Below, piece by piece: positions 13,573 to 26,310 of a stretch of 64,000 nucleotides of DNA; positions within the stretch are counted from its first letter, which is position 1, and each line of letters opens with the position of its first letter. A model generated the notes under the pieces. The model saw only the letters and a list, made by a program, of their open reading frames with translations. It was not told where the DNA came from and did no database searches. A program made the position numbers and the translations under genes. This DNA comes from Scleropages formosus (Eukaryota; Chordata; Actinopteri; Osteoglossiformes; Osteoglossidae), in NCBI RefSeq assembly GCF_900964775.1, contig NC_041818.1:20963832-21027831 (forward strand), given 5' to 3'.

Positions 13573-13620
13573 CCTTTTACAGGAGCTACAGTACCCTACA
13601 GTACACAACATTAAAACACA
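13573..13620 (-). other. kif20a: Inferred non-coding first exon of kif20a
   Basis: The start codon at 11102 sits nine bases after a strong acceptor (a CCT-rich tract ending in TAG at 11112), so a 5' untranslated exon must lie upstream. The stretch just downstream of the CCAAT/CHR block ends at a good donor, AAAAGG/GTGAGC (exon end 13573). The transcription start, near 13610, is a guess. RNA evidence would be needed to confirm the join. Confidence 0.5.
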
Positions 13621-13638
13621 GCGCTCCCAGCCAACCAG

Positions 13639-13741
13639 TTTAAATCCCGCGCCCCGGCGTCGTGTCCAATCGTAGCTAAAGGTGCGCGCAATTGTCCAAT
13701 AGTGAGGCTCCAAGAGCAATGGAATGTATTCACTGTCCAAT
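13639..13741 (-). promoter_or_regulatory. kif20a: Cell-cycle promoter: three CCAAT boxes and a CDE/CHR-like site
   Basis: CCAAT pentamers lie at 13666-13670, 13696-13700 and 13737-13741, about 30 and 41 bp apart. On the kif20a strand they are followed by GCGCGGG (13646-13652) and, one base later, TTTAAA (13639-13644), which fits the CHR consensus TTYRAA. Multiple NF-Y boxes upstream of a CHR is the classic arrangement of G2/M genes repressed by DREAM. Order and orientation suit kif20a, not brd8. Confidence 0.6.
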
Positions 13742-14306
13742 AGAAACACGGCAACCTTTCGTTCTGACGTTTAGTTTCCACATTCTTGAGAGGCCTGAAG
13801 GGGAAGGTCGTAGCGTTGCTGAGGGAAGGGTTACGGTTCTATCAGGTTGAATCTACTTTATCACATCACATGGTTCCTTTCTGCTCTAAAGGATTTTTTC
13901 GTGGTCAGAATCAGCTCTACACAGCGTACTTCGCTTATCGTTTAAAGGCCAGTTTGAAGTCCTTGTGTTTCTGGTTCAGTTTAAACATCCTATTTGTTTA
14001 AAACAAAACAAAGCACAGCACTGTTAGCAAGGTGCGCTCCATAAAATCTTGGTTGCGTTAGAATTCTACTCGAAGAAAGGAAACCTTTTCTATAACCCGG
14101 TGCGCCTCGTCTTTGACTATTACCACCAGGGTCACAGAATTCATAATAAAGCCACTAGGCGGCGGTTAACGCGACTGCATTAATCACAACAGAAAGTGCT
14201 TTAGTAATTTTTTAAAAGCCGGCAATAAGTTTTTGTTATTAATGAAAACATTTGTTTCTGTAGAATATATACATTTGTGCTTTTCTGTGTCAGAACAGGA
14301 GAAAAG

Positions 14307-14379
14307 TGGAGGATGCGGGCATCGATCCCGCTACCTCTCGCATGCTAAGCGAGCGCTCTACCATTTGAGCTAATCCCCC
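14307..14379 (-). tRNA. tRNA-Ala (anticodon AGC)
   Basis: The 73-base gene folds as a cloverleaf. The acceptor GGGGGAT pairs with ATCCTCC (one G-U) and the D arm is GCTC..GAGC. The anticodon stem CTCGC/GCGAG closes loop TTAGCAT with anticodon AGC. The T stem is GCGGG/CCCGC with loop ATCGATG, and the discriminator base is A. TTTT follows directly on the minus strand as the Pol III terminator. It matches the vertebrate Ala-AGC family with the unusual A54 T loop. It sits between the divergent kif20a and brd8 promoters. Confidence 0.95.
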
Positions 14380-14430
14380 TAATACTTACATGTCCTCCAC
14401 AGACTCTTTTATACACGCATAGTGTCGGAG

Positions 14431-14492
14431 ACCGGAAGTGTTAAAGTAGGCCGCCGGAAGATGATATTCACTAACAGCAAAATGGCGAGCGG
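14431..14492 (+). promoter_or_regulatory. brd8: TATA-less brd8 promoter: ETS sites and YY1-like start
   Basis: ACCGGAAGTG (14431-14440) and GCCGGAAG (about 14453-14460) are ETS/GABPA-type sites. The start codon lies in AAAATGGCGAG, a YY1-like context often seen at initiators of housekeeping genes. No TATA box is present. The exact start site is inferred. Confidence 0.45.
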
Positions 14493-17400
14493 GGTTGGAA
14501 GTAAGTATTTCCCCTCTGGCAATTAATATGTTTTTTGCTAAAAGGTTATTGAATTATAAGCGAGTTGAAATCAGTATTACTACCTTTAATATGATTAATT
14601 CACAGTTTCTAGAAATGGTTTTTTTAGGGGATGCTGGAAAGTAGAAGTTGAAGACTTAGCAGTAGCTATTGTCACTAAATTGTGTGAGGTTGCTAAGCTA
14701 ACCGCCTCCGGTCCTGGAGTTCGGGGTCTGTGCAACACCGTAGAGCACTTTCTTTGTTTCAGAGGCTCGACGAATGAAAACATTTGTTTAGCTGAGCTGG
14801 GTTACTTATTCGCTGTGCTATGGGAGTATTTTTGAGAAAACAAGACAAGTCTCCTCATGCCGGTGTCCACAGTAAATCCTTTTGTGCTCTTTTTCCAAGT
14901 TGAAGTTCAGTTGCTTACGTACGGTACGGTCTAGCCTTCTTTGCTGGGATGCACTTTTGTTTACATCGAGTTGTACAAAAAATACATACATGAAAACACA
15001 TGTTGTTTTTTGTTTTGTTCACAAGTCTGTGTCGTCATGCCATGCTCCCCTAGTCACTCTGTTCACTCTTCTCTCTCTGTCTGTGTTCGAAGAGCACAAG
15101 ATGCTGGCCCTGGGTCCAACGGAGCCGTGGTCTGTGAGGGAGAAGCTCTGCCTGGCCTCCTCTGTCATGAGGAGCGGGGACCAGAACTGGTGAGAAACGG
15201 AGCTGGATCATCATCATCTTGCCGCCACACACACACAACAGCCAACTTCCGTTCACTTGGCCTTTCACACTGATGCTGTCACTGATTGGGGCAGCTGGTA
15301 ATGTAGTGGTTAAGGCAGCTGCCTTTTTCCTCCAAAGGTTGCTAGTTTAAATCCCACCTCCAGCCCGAGTGTCCTTGAGCAAGGTACTTATCCTAAATTG
15401 CCTAAAAATCCAGTAAAGTTAGCCAGCTGTATAAATGACTACATTATTGTAGGTCCCTTATCTTTGTTAGTCGCTTTGGAGAAAAGTGTTAGCTAAATGA
15501 ATAAATCATTTATTCATTGTGTGATGCACTTTTGTTTACATTGAGTTTTACGAAATGCATACATGTAAATATGTGTTTTTTGGTTTTGTTTACAAGTCTT
15601 TGTCATCATGGTCCCTCATCTTCACTCTGTTCACGCTTCTTGTCTCTCTGTTTTTTTTTTATTTGTGTTTATTAAATGTAAATGTGATTGGTAAATTTTT
15701 CTGCCTGGATCTCTCGCCAACTCCTCTCTCGCCATACTCGGGCGCTTGTCCCTTGGTTGTGCTAAAGAACTTCCTGTAGCATGCTAAATTAACCTGTTAC
15801 TGTTTTTTCATAGGGTGTCTGTCAGCAGAGCCATAAAGCCCTTCTCGGAGCCAGGACGACCACCTGACTGGTTTTCCCAGAAGGTACGAGCTCAATGTGT
15901 GGAGTCAATGAATTATGTTGCATAGGAGCCAGTACTACAGTGGAGTGAAGTGGTTAGTGAGACAGACAACTAACAAAGGGCATCACGTAACGTTCTGGCC
16001 TGTTTCCTTGTAATCCTTTGCTTCAGATCCCTGCATCTGCTCTAGTACTGTTGATCAAGATACTTACCCTCAATTGATTCATTAAGAGTATGTTCCTGTG
16101 TGTATTAGTAAATTATTGTAAAGTTCATTGTTTAGCACTATATAAACCATACACTGCATTGTGGGATCTGCATATCTATGCTCTCTTGTGTTCTGGCAGT
16201 CTAGGGTCTCATGTGTATACTCATGAGTTTGTGCTTGGAACTGTTTTGCAGCAGCGCGCTTTAATTTGCTTAGAATTCATTTAAGTGTATAATTTAGCTG
16301 TCGTCTTAAATCCAGTTCACGTACACTGTCAGGAATTTTATGAAATCATTATTTTTAATTTTATTTCTATATACACTAAAATCTCAATGAAAATTAAATT
16401 TCTGCAATCAGTTCTTTTACCCTGTAGACCTAAACTTTAAAATCTAAGAACTTTAAAATAATACATCAACTAATTTCTAAATGTATTGCATAGTGTTAGA
16501 AAAAACCTTCAATATAATGAAATCCAAACAAACTTCTTTGTTCTTAATACTGTTCCAAATGTAGAATTAAACACTTTTGATGCAGGTCCAAGCATTTTAT
16601 AAACAGGCCTTTGCATGCTACCACAACTAGGTATGAGACTCAGAAAATCTTTACAGGCAATATTGAATAAAACTATTAATTGTTGCTGTGTTCTAACTTC
16701 TTGTACAGGTTTTTACTTATGACAATAGGTGTAATTTAAGAACATTTTGGCCTGAATTTGGGATGGATGTTGGGCAAATTAGATTTTTTTTTTTTTCCTT
16801 TCCCCTGGAAAATAATGGGTTAATAACATTTATTTTGGGTTAAGTAATTTTACTGTCTGGATTTTCAGTATTTGGTCATTTTCAGGAATGAATTAGGATG
16901 GCTTAAGAAGGATCATTGTAAAGTGTATATACACAAGCAATTGGAAGAGATCTGTTTATTACATTTATTTTAGCAGACGCTTTTCTCCAAAGACACTTAC
17001 AATGGATACTACGTAGTGTTACCAGCCCAAACACCTTATTCACCAAAATGATTTACACTACTAGATACGCTATTTGCAATGGGTCACTAATCTATACATC
17101 AGTCGAATACCCACTCTCTGTCACTCACACACTATGGGGGAACCTGAACAGCATGTCTTTGGACCATGGGGGGAAACCGGAGCACCCGGAGTAAACCCAC
17201 ACAGACACAGGGAGAACATGCAAACTCCACACAGACTGAGTGGGGATCAAACCCACGTTCTCTCACACCACCCAGGTGCTATGAGAGAGCAGCGCTACTC
17301 GCTGGGCCACCATGCCGCCCCGTGACATATTTAATGTCATGTATGCACACTGAGGACATGCACATATTGCAAAGCATGTCCCTTGTGTCCTAGTACTTTA

Positions 17401-20400
17401 TTCTTTTCTCAAATTGCTATGTGACTTGCCCATGGCTTCTCAGTGGAAAGTGAAACATTTTATTCATAGTCCTGGTAAAACACACTCTCATTCACATACG
17501 TTTATTAACTTTCTCTGCCTCCTGCAGCACTGTGCCTCCCAATACTCTGAGCTACTGGAGACGACAGAGGCTCCAAAGTGAGTATTGACCTTTTTCCTCC
17601 AGCACCATAGGAAAATGTTGATGTGTGTGAAAATATTGTCCCATTTAAGAGCAGCTTGCATGTGGAGGCACAGGTGAGATTTCTGTGCATTATTTAGACT
17701 GTTGCTAGGTGCTCGTGTGGGCAGTGCTGCCTATCTGAGTCCCCCTGTGAAACACACATCTCATATTGCCCTGCAGGCGGAAGCGCGGCGAGAAGGGGGA
17801 GGTAGTGGAGACTGTGGAAGATGTTATTGTGCGCAGGCTTACTGCAGAGAGGATCGAGGAACTGAAGAAGCTTCTGAGGGAAACTCAGGAGAGATACAGG
17901 TATACAGAATGGACTTGCTTGCATAAACCTGGCTGTTTTTGCACTAAATTAGCAAAGATCTTGTGGGAACCATTTGGCAACCTCCTTTTGTAATTAGAAC
18001 ATCAGCATCCTAAAGTGTGAGGTCATCTGGGTCCAAAACAAAATGCCATTGCTCAATAGGCAACGGTGCCAGCATAAGCTGAGCGCTCTCCACTGTGTTT
18101 AGCCCGTGGCTCTCTTTCATTCTGACTTTGTCATGAGAAGGGGGGAAAAAGGTGTGTTACAAATGCTACCAGTTGTCCAATTTTCGACTGCTGCTGTGTT
18201 CGTAGGAAGCTGAAGAAGGAAGCAGAGATGATTCAAGCTGGGCAGCTGGACAGTAAATTGGAAGAGCTCTGGGGGGAAATTGTTCAGTAAGATAAATTTT
18301 GAGTTTGTCTGTCTGCATTGGCTGCATTCCTGTCCTGTGTTCCCATTTTCCTTTCTAAGGTTTGAGGTCCCCTGTTTTTGTTTGTGTGTTGATTTACTGA
18401 TCTTGATATGGTTGTATTTTTGAGCAATTTTGAGAGTGTGATGATAGCCCTTGGATGTGTACATTTTCTGACAGTCTTTCATTTTTAAAATGGCCTTTTT
18501 TGGCAGGAAGAGGAAGCAAGATGAGGAAGAAGCTGAGCAGAAGAGAAAGGCTACAGATGCTGCTTATCAGGGTACTTTACACTCCTTTCTGTCCATTGTG
18601 TCATCTAAACAGCCCTGAATAACTCTGCAGGCAGTTGAGTTCCAGTACATTTGTCACAATCTTCTCCCTAACTGCTCTCAGCGCGGCAGGCAGCAAAGAA
18701 CACCCCCAAGAGAGTGCCCAGCGTGACGGTGCGTTCCCCCATCGGAGTGGGTTCACCTGCCATTGAGGGTCCAGCCACAGACAGACACCAGACACCTGAG
18801 GATCAGAGCTCCACACCCACAGTGAGTATTCTCACACCACCCGACTATGGATGAACATTCTGGATCATCTGAGGAAAACGGTTAATCTGCTCTTCTTCAA
18901 CCCAAGACCCCAGGGACGATGGTTTTTGCACCATTGCCAGAAGTGCCGGGTCCTGTAGCTGTGGAGGCCAGCATGGGGAATGCTGTGGAGGATTCACCAC
19001 AGAAGAAGCTCCTAAATCAGAAGGGGACGCCACCACCCTCACCCTTGCTCTCCGAGCTGCTGAAGAAGGGCAGCCTATTGTCTGCCAGCACCCGTTGGGT
19101 GAGGACCAGATGGCTCAATGAGCACAGTGTCCAAAAGAGGACATGTGTAACCTTTCATGGTGAAAGATGACATGAGCCTGGGTTGGTGTTTCAGGTGGGA
19201 GACGGGGAAGCCACCACAGGTCTCACAAATGGACCGCAGAGGTCAGACTCTCAATTTGTGGCTGCGGTGGTCCCTCAGTCTTCAGCATCCAATGGTAATT
19301 GATTCACAGTAGCCATACAAATAGTTTTTCTTGATTTTTGACTACTGTTTCTTTGCTCTTTAGTAATGTGTAGATTTATAACCACAGTTTTTAAACTGGG
19401 TGTTTAAAGTATGGTAACTGATTAGCATACATTTCCAAACGTGTTTAGGAGCTAGTCTACAGGTTCATCTGTTTTATGAGGTTATAATGGAGCAGTTTTG
19501 GCTTCTTGTGATGTTAGAATATGCTGAAAACCTCCTAGGTGCTCCAATGCTGTCCCACCTGCTGGAGGCAGGTCCTACTCCCCAGTGCGCTGTCACTCAG
19601 GACTCAATGTCAACCAATGACCTCTCCAGTGCCCCATCCTCTGAAGCAGAGCCCGCAGCACCAGATGACTCCTCCACACTCAACTCAGGTCTCACCTAAC
19701 TTATACCCCCACTTGGTGGCTGTGTGTATTTTGTGCAGGTCTTTGCATTGCTGGAGAGTAGGTTCTGTCTTGAGCTGTGGTGTATGTATGCAAGTCTGTG
19801 ACTGTAAGAGGTTGTCATGACCCTCTGCTAGTGAGTAACTTTTAGCTTCCATCTGCACATCTGGGTGTATAGGTGGAGATGTGGCTGTGGAGATGGAGGC
19901 TTCAGCCAGTCCCCTGCCAGAGGAGGAGAAGGTGGAGGAGCTGCCAGAGGAGGAGTTGGTGACTGTGTCCTACATGGAGGATGATCTAGACCTAGAGACG
20001 GTGGGGGACATCATAGCCATCATTGAGGAGAAGGTACTAATTAAGACACACAAGGTTTTGATTTTACCTGCAAAGTGCGTAAGGTGTAGCTGTACGGAGA
20101 TGGTGTTCATCCTTCCTTCAGGTAGATGACTCATCGGAGGCCCTAGATGCTGCAGCGGTGGAGGCAGCCTTGTGCTTGTGTGAGGAGGCCGCCGCTGCCC
20201 ACGCCCTCGCGGAACCCTGGGAGTCAGAGGCCTTCAAAGCCATTGAATCCACCCCCATTGACCCAGCGGTCTCTGCTGAGCACACAACCCCTGTCTCCAC
20301 TTCAGTGGGCCCCTCGCCAGCACTCAGGGCCACTGAAGCAGAGACAGAGTTGCCTGAAGACACAAGTGGAGAGCCTGGGCCTGAAGAGGAAGCTGTCCTC

Positions 20401-23400
20401 TCTACCTCCCTCGAGACTGATGCTTCTGCCTGTCTTGAATCTGCGCCGTTGCTGCCCGCAGACCCTGATGGTGCACAGAGCCAGAACATGATCAGCACCC
20501 AGAACTTGGGCTTGCAGCCTGACACCCAGGACTGTGTGGTTGTCCAGGAAGGCCAGGAAGATGGGGGCACCCCCAGCCACACAGTTAAAATTGAAGTGGA
20601 AGAGTGGACGCAGCAGGAGCCTGATGCCCCCTGTGTAGGTGTGTGCAGGCCCTTCCTCCAGCAGCACATGTTCTCCATGGTTTCCACCTAATTCTCTCCC
20701 TGTTTCTGTTCCAGACTCTGAGGACAGTTCCGTGTCTGGGAAAGACACCAAGGTATCCCCTCCCCTTGTGCCTCCTTGTTGAAGCACTGATGAGCCTGGG
20801 CTGAAAAGGTGTTCAGAAGGAGATGTTCCCCTACATCCCACCCTCTCCCTCCCACCAGATGCAGGAGGTAAAGGAGGAGGACGGTGGAAGCGATGGCGAG
20901 GAGGGCAGTGTCTCTGAGCTGAAGGAGCCCGGGGAACAGGATGGTGCTGATGGCGAGGCAGAAGCTGAGGGGGACGGGGCCTACTTGTCAGAACTGGAAC
21001 CGGCAGCCAGCGAGAGCGAGGATGGCTACAGCCTCCACGCTTCCTCCTTGCACCGCTATACCAGCGCTGACTCGGTCCCCAGCAGCCCAGCCTCGTCACA
21101 GTTGTGAGTCTCGTGAGTGGTAGAGTTCGTGGCTGCAATAGAGACCTAGGTAGAGTCCCACCTGTGCCAGGAAGGCTCCTCTCAGCCTCTGCCGCCATCT
21201 GCTGAACTCTTCTTATTGTGCTTTCCTTAGCTCCATGTCTAGTGAGGACCAGGAGGCCCTCCAGGCACAAAAGATCTGGAAGAAAGCCATCATGCTTGTG
21301 TGGCGAGCAGCAGCCAATCACAGGTCAGCACTTCTGCCCTTCTTGTGTGTGAGCTTTAGTGTTGCCAATAACGGGGCTTACTGCTGCCACCGAGGTCACT
21401 GGACGCAAAATGTCAATTGAATGTTACCAGCATGGAAGGGTGCATTTAATGATTTATGAATTTATGGATTAATTATGTTCTATTATAGATACGCCAGTGT
21501 GTTCCTGCAGCCAGTGTCAGATGATATAGCCCCTGGGTATCACAGTATTGTACACAGGTGAGTCCCAGTTTCTTTTTTGGGACATCTTTTGAGTCAGGCA
21601 GTTAGCACTGGGGCTTCATAATTTGGACATGGGCTTGCATCCGGCTTGGTTTGTGTGGAGGTTTTTTTCCCCCACAGTCCAAAGACATTTCTTTCATATG
21701 TAGTGGTGATTCTAAATTGTGTAACAGGGATATGTGTGAGTTTTTTATTGCTCTGACGTATAAATGGGTGAATGATTGTAGGTTGTTTTGTGTACTTAAC
21801 ATTGTTAGTTACCTTGGACAAATGAGTTAGGTGAATACTAGTTAATAATAATAAAATAAATCAAGGGGATATGGCTGGTTCAGTCTGTTCAGGAGCAACT
21901 TTCCCTCTAGATGTCTTCAGTTTTTCATCCTTCATTCCAACGTCCTTCTGTTCTGAATTTGTCCTTTCAGACCCATGGATCTGTCGGTCATCAAGAAGAA
22001 CATCGAGTCTGGTGTTATCCGCACCACGGCAGAATTCCAGCGCGACATCATGCTGATGTTCCAGAATGCGGTGATGTACAACAGTTCGGACCATGACGTC
22101 TACCACATGGCCCTGGAGATGCAACGTGATGTCCTGGAACAGATCCAGCAATTCCTCGCTACACAGCTCATCATGCAGACGTCTGAGTCTGGAATCAGCG
22201 CCAAGAGCCTTCGAGGCCGAGAGACAGCACGCCGACAGGACTCCTCCGAGAAGGTAGGGGGGCAGTGGGGTGTGGCGAAGGGGGAGATGAGCAAGGGACA
22301 GAGCAGTACCACAGCAACCTCTATGAGGGGTTTAGGGTTTAGATTAAGGATGGATATTGCCAGTCCTTCAGGAATGTAGGGCCTGCTGGTTTCCCTGCAA
22401 TTAGCAGTTGATTCACACCTGGAACAGGTGAGTCAACTTCCTGCCTACACAACACCTTCGGTGCAATGTCAGCAGTTAGCTAGAATGAATTCTACTGGGG
22501 TTCCATGAACTGCTGGTAGTGAATGACAAGGAGAAGGTGATACAGTGCATCCAAGTGAGGTGGCGGCAGCACGAGAAGAGGCCAGTGCCAGTTCAGTGCA
22601 GACAGGATGAGCTCTTTGTGTGAGCAGTAGCGTGATCACTTGCATGTTTTCGCCTAGTGAATCCTCATGTTCACACGCATGCATCCATCACAAGCATGAG
22701 CTGCTGCTTGGATGTGCAGCTTCTTTCATCCCGAGTGTCAGAGTGCTTTTTGTACGTGGAGTGCTGGCCTGGGCTGCTCAGCTCATCCCACGATGCATCT
22801 GGCCAAGCGCTCAACATGCATTCCTCCCTCCCAGTTGTTGGCATGGTTATATGGTCATCTCACAGTTGTGACTCGATCGCATACGTTCTATAATGCGTTG
22901 TAGTGTATCTGTGTATGCATTCGCATGGTCTTGACAAAAGACAGACTCTATACAAATGCCAGATTTACATGCAGACATACATATTCACTCTGACACACAG
23001 ACGCTGTGAAGTAGTCTGTGTTCTGCTTTTGCTTTTTCATCTTGAGCTTTGGCTCCCAGTGTGACCTGGAACTGTGTGAATGAAGAGAGAAGCATCCTGT
23101 GCAAGGAAGAGAGACCACTGAATTACACCCACTTTTCCCACCCTCACTGTTCCCGACAATACCTTAACGCACAGTGTGAAGCCGCTCATCCCGAGTAGGG
23201 TTGTGGCAAGCCGGAGCCTAACCAGGGCTGGAGGGGGAGGGGACACACCCCAGACGACACACTAGTCCATTGCAAGGCACCCCAAGCAGGACTCGAATCC
23301 CAGACCCACCAGAGAACAGGCCCCAACCAAGCCAGCTGTGCCACCGCACCCCCTATCACCTTTACATGAGGCTTAATTATCAAAAATAACTTGGATGTAA

Positions 23401-24420
23401 TCCAGCTACTGATTCTGTTACAGGATTAATCTAAAAGACCTGCTGCAGACCACAGTACAGTAACCTTGTACACCCTCTTGTCTACAGCATGTCCTATGGA
23501 CAATTAGGACTGTTCAAGTGCACTGTCTTATCATTAATTACTTCTGCATTGTAATGTGAAGTTATACAGCGAAAGGAAGCAATCAGATCTGGTAATCTGT
23601 CATTTTACCTTCTGAAATGGCTAAAACCTGTAAATTTTGAGCTATGGCTCCTTTCACATGTAATCCTTGAGAAACTGGAAATGTATTAACTTGTGACTTC
23701 CGGTGTGAATGAAGAGGAGCTGCGTAAACATTTGATTTGACTATTAATAGGCTGGCCTTTTAGACATCTGAAGTACAAATGAACGAAGGCAGCCGTGGCA
23801 CTCTGCTCAAAGGATTTAAATAAACTGGAGACAAATGAGATTAAATCTTCATTTGTCTGGACTAACCTGGAGGTGTTGCCTTTGTCATACATCCCATGCA
23901 AAAACATTAAATGTGCACATTGCCCTATTCAGATGAACTGTACATTTTTCTCTTTCAATTTCATCAAGCACTTGTCCAGTGTGGGGTTGCGTTGGTCCAG
24001 AGGACTATAGGAAGAGTAAGACATGTGCCAGGCTACTCCTACCTCCTGCCTTGAGGGGACATGAGGAACAGAAGCAGTAGAAGAACATGCACACACCACA
24101 CAGACTGAGATTCAACCCAACTTCCACCTGCACAGCCCAAGAGCTATGAGGCACCAGTATTTCCCACTCTGCTACCACACTGCTCTTTACGAATTACTGC
24201 AACTCTACATTTACCACTATCAATAAACACTTTTACAGGTTAAATTCTCTGAATCAAACTGAAAAACTGAATCAGCTGGAAGTTCAAAAACATAAATGAT
24301 GGCACAAGTCCATGTTTTCTCCTTGCTCTTATTGCATGTTCTACATTTCCTTTTGAATTTCATTACTTGTTCTAGATGCCATTTTCACTGCATTTGTGTG
24401 TCTTTGTGAATGCATGTGTG

Positions 24421-24466
<46 letters not shown>

Positions 24467-24912
24467 AACAAACGTTAGACTGCAGCTTGTCTCGTGGGAG
24501 ATGTTTGTTCTAAAGTGATGCTAATGTAGTGGTTTGTATGTGTGCCTAGTTTTTCTTTCTTTCTGCTTTGTGTGTCTGTGTGTGTAAGGCTTTTCTCTCA
24601 CTGTATCGTTTGTCCTCTCCCAGGACTGTGTCCCCATGGGCTCTCCTGCTTTCCTTCTCTCTCTCTTTGTAAGTACCCAGTCTACAGCTCACTGGGCTGC
24701 GCAAAAATTCACACATTGCAGCTTCTGTGCTTTGCTCACCTACACACACACACGGTAGCTGCAAGATTGTTTCTGTGCCTTCTTCTTTGTTGTTTTAGTT
24801 ATTCCTTTCATTAGGGTTTGTGAAATATTTGTATTGTAGGAATTTTGATGCACACACTAAAGTGCAGTCTAGCACCATCTGCTCTCTTCTGGCCCCTGTG
24901 GGATGAGGAGAC

Positions 24913-24955
<43 letters not shown>

Positions 24956-25967
24956 CGCGCGCACGCCCTTAAGCATCAAAGGTTATGTTTTTGGTCAAAA
25001 TCTGGTTTTGTGCAATAGGCACCGCAATAGTAATGTAAAATTGTTTCACAACACTGATGCATGGTGAGCTTCGTCACCTAGACATCACAGCATAGAGACC
25101 AGAAGTGGTGTGGAGGGAGGCGAGACCCTGCAGACACAACGCTCCGGTGCTTCGGCCGTTAAAACAAACACTTTTCCTCACCACAATGACAGTAGACACA
25201 TATCACCAATGTATGACTTAAGACTCACTTTCCCTCAGTTAAGTTCTACTGTGCATGTGTACTACTTGAGTCTTGGTCACCAGCAGACAGCCTTCTGCAG
25301 AGGTCCTGCTTGGCAGAGTCTGACTAGAAAAGGATGTCAGTCACAGATTGGTTGCCTAGTCTTACACTGACAGTTCAGATGTTAGATGGTAACATGCAGA
25401 AAGCATGAAGTACAGGTCATGAGCAGATAGACACATGGGAACAGGAGAGGTAGACAGGTGACATACACTACATACAGTAGCAGTCAAAAGTTTGAGTACT
25501 CGGACACCTGGGCAACACCTGTAACGGGATGAAGTGGAGAGAAGAGGGGAAGCAACAAACACATCCTACATCTCAGGGAACTGCTGCAGAAGAGCTGGGT
25601 AGACATAGTGGCAAATTTCCTGATCAAACTTAACTGATTACCTTGTGAAAACAGAAATGTCCACCAAGTGTAGACATTTCACTTGTACTGAACTGTTGTA
25701 CTTAAGTTTTTTTCTTCCGCCCCCCACCCCCGAGTTCATTAGTGAAGTGTGTGCGTGGCTGTAAGTGTATGATAACTGAGTTTGGTTGTGTGAGACCAAA
25801 TGAAGTGTTCAGCTGTGTAGCTTGTCATTTTCTCATGTTTCTTAGTTTGTAAGAAATTCTTCATGTTCATTTGTTCCTGGAGTCAATGCTACTGTTCTCT
25901 TCTGCAGGATGGCGGCACTAGGGGGCGCCGCTGTGCCATTGAAGCTGACCTCAAGATGAAGAAATGA
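14482..25967 (+). CDS. brd8: Bromodomain-containing protein 8, 20 coding exons, 865 aa
   Basis: BRD8 is the bromodomain subunit of the NuA4/TIP60 histone acetyltransferase complex. Coding exons: 14482-14500, 15093-15189, 15814-15883, 17528-17577, 17777-17899, 18206-18286, 18507-18571, 18682-18821, 18907-19098, 19195-19294, 19539-19688, 19873-20033, 20122-20638, 20715-20752, 20859-21103, 21231-21323, 21489-21557, 21971-22253, 24624-24668, 25908-25967. They sum to 2598 bases in one frame. The N-terminus carries the conserved GPTEPWSVREKLCLASSV segment and a SANT-like, then coiled, region (EDVIVRRLTAERIEELKK). The acidic middle is poorly conserved except DLETVGDIIAIIEEKV. The bromodomain spans about 690-805 (IWKKAIMLVWRAAANH through YHMALEMQRDVLEQ), with the acetyl-lysine-binding Asn in MYNSSDHD. 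The gene ends with a 15-codon exon (MGSPAFLLSLF) and GRRCAIEADLKMKK, as in mammals. Confidence 0.96.
15287..15507 (+). mobile_element. SINE family B
   Basis: Head GCAGCTGGTAATGTAGTGGT, then the body with TTGAGCAAGGTACTTA and the tail CGCTTTGGAGAAAAGTGTTA with GCTAAATGAATAAA. It lies in brd8 intron 2. Confidence 0.75.
16961..17322 (-). mobile_element. SINE-like repeat family C, near full length
   Basis: On the minus strand this runs from GGGGCGGCATGGTGGCCCAG through the cloverleaf-like head and CCGGTTTCCCCCCATGGTCC to the tail CTTTGGAGAAAAGCGTCTGC. It lies in brd8 intron 3. Confidence 0.75.
21592..21850 (+). mobile_element. Degenerate family C-like repeat
   Basis: It contains the CCCCACAGTCCAAAGACATT module and an eroded tail (TTACCTTGGACAAATGAGTT). 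It lies in the brd8 intron that splits the bromodomain. Confidence 0.4.
23176..23354 (-). mobile_element. SINE family A
   Basis: On the minus strand: GGGGGTGCGGTGGCACAGCT head, a B-box GGATTCGAGTCC region and GCCTTGCAATGGACTAGTGT. The GCTTGCCACAACCC end lacks a long GT tail. Somewhat worn. Confidence 0.7.
24423..24462. repeat. (CA)n microsatellite
   Basis: About 20 uninterrupted CA units followed by a short CAAA run. Confidence 0.95.
24913..24951. repeat. (GT)n microsatellite
   Basis: About 19 GT units running into GCGTGCGCGC. It lies in the last brd8 intron. Confidence 0.95.
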
Positions 25968-26310
25968 AAAAGCAGCAAATGTGGAAATAGGGCAAGAGGA
26001 GACTAGCTGGTGGAGCACAACTGACTTGCCAAGATCTTCACAGGAATGTGAGCAGAGAGATCCTGGACTGAAACACAAAACAGACTTTCTCTCTGGTATT
26101 TGTAAGCCTCCTTTCTGCTGAATGTACCATTGTACTTTCGGATAAACAAGAACTGTGACGTAATCTAAATGAGTCAAAAGGCATGTTTGTGGAGTCTTTC
26201 CACAGGAGGTTAATAGGCAGCAAATCTAACAAAAATGCTTGTGTGAACATGTGTGTACAGATCTGTGTACAGATTGTGCTTTTCTAAAAAAAAAAATGTA
26301 TAGTATGTTT

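Larger units (their letters stand above)
22254..24623. other. Largest brd8 intron
   Basis: 2.4 kb without exons. It holds a family A SINE (23176-23354), a worn family C-like stretch (about 24020-24185) and a (CA)n microsatellite (24423-24462). The rest is unique sequence with no recognised feature. Confidence 0.6.

Noticed and set aside
20302-21321. A 339-codon open frame on the minus strand
   Set aside because: It is antisense to brd8 exons in GC-rich coding sequence; the plus strand there matches BRD8 clearly.
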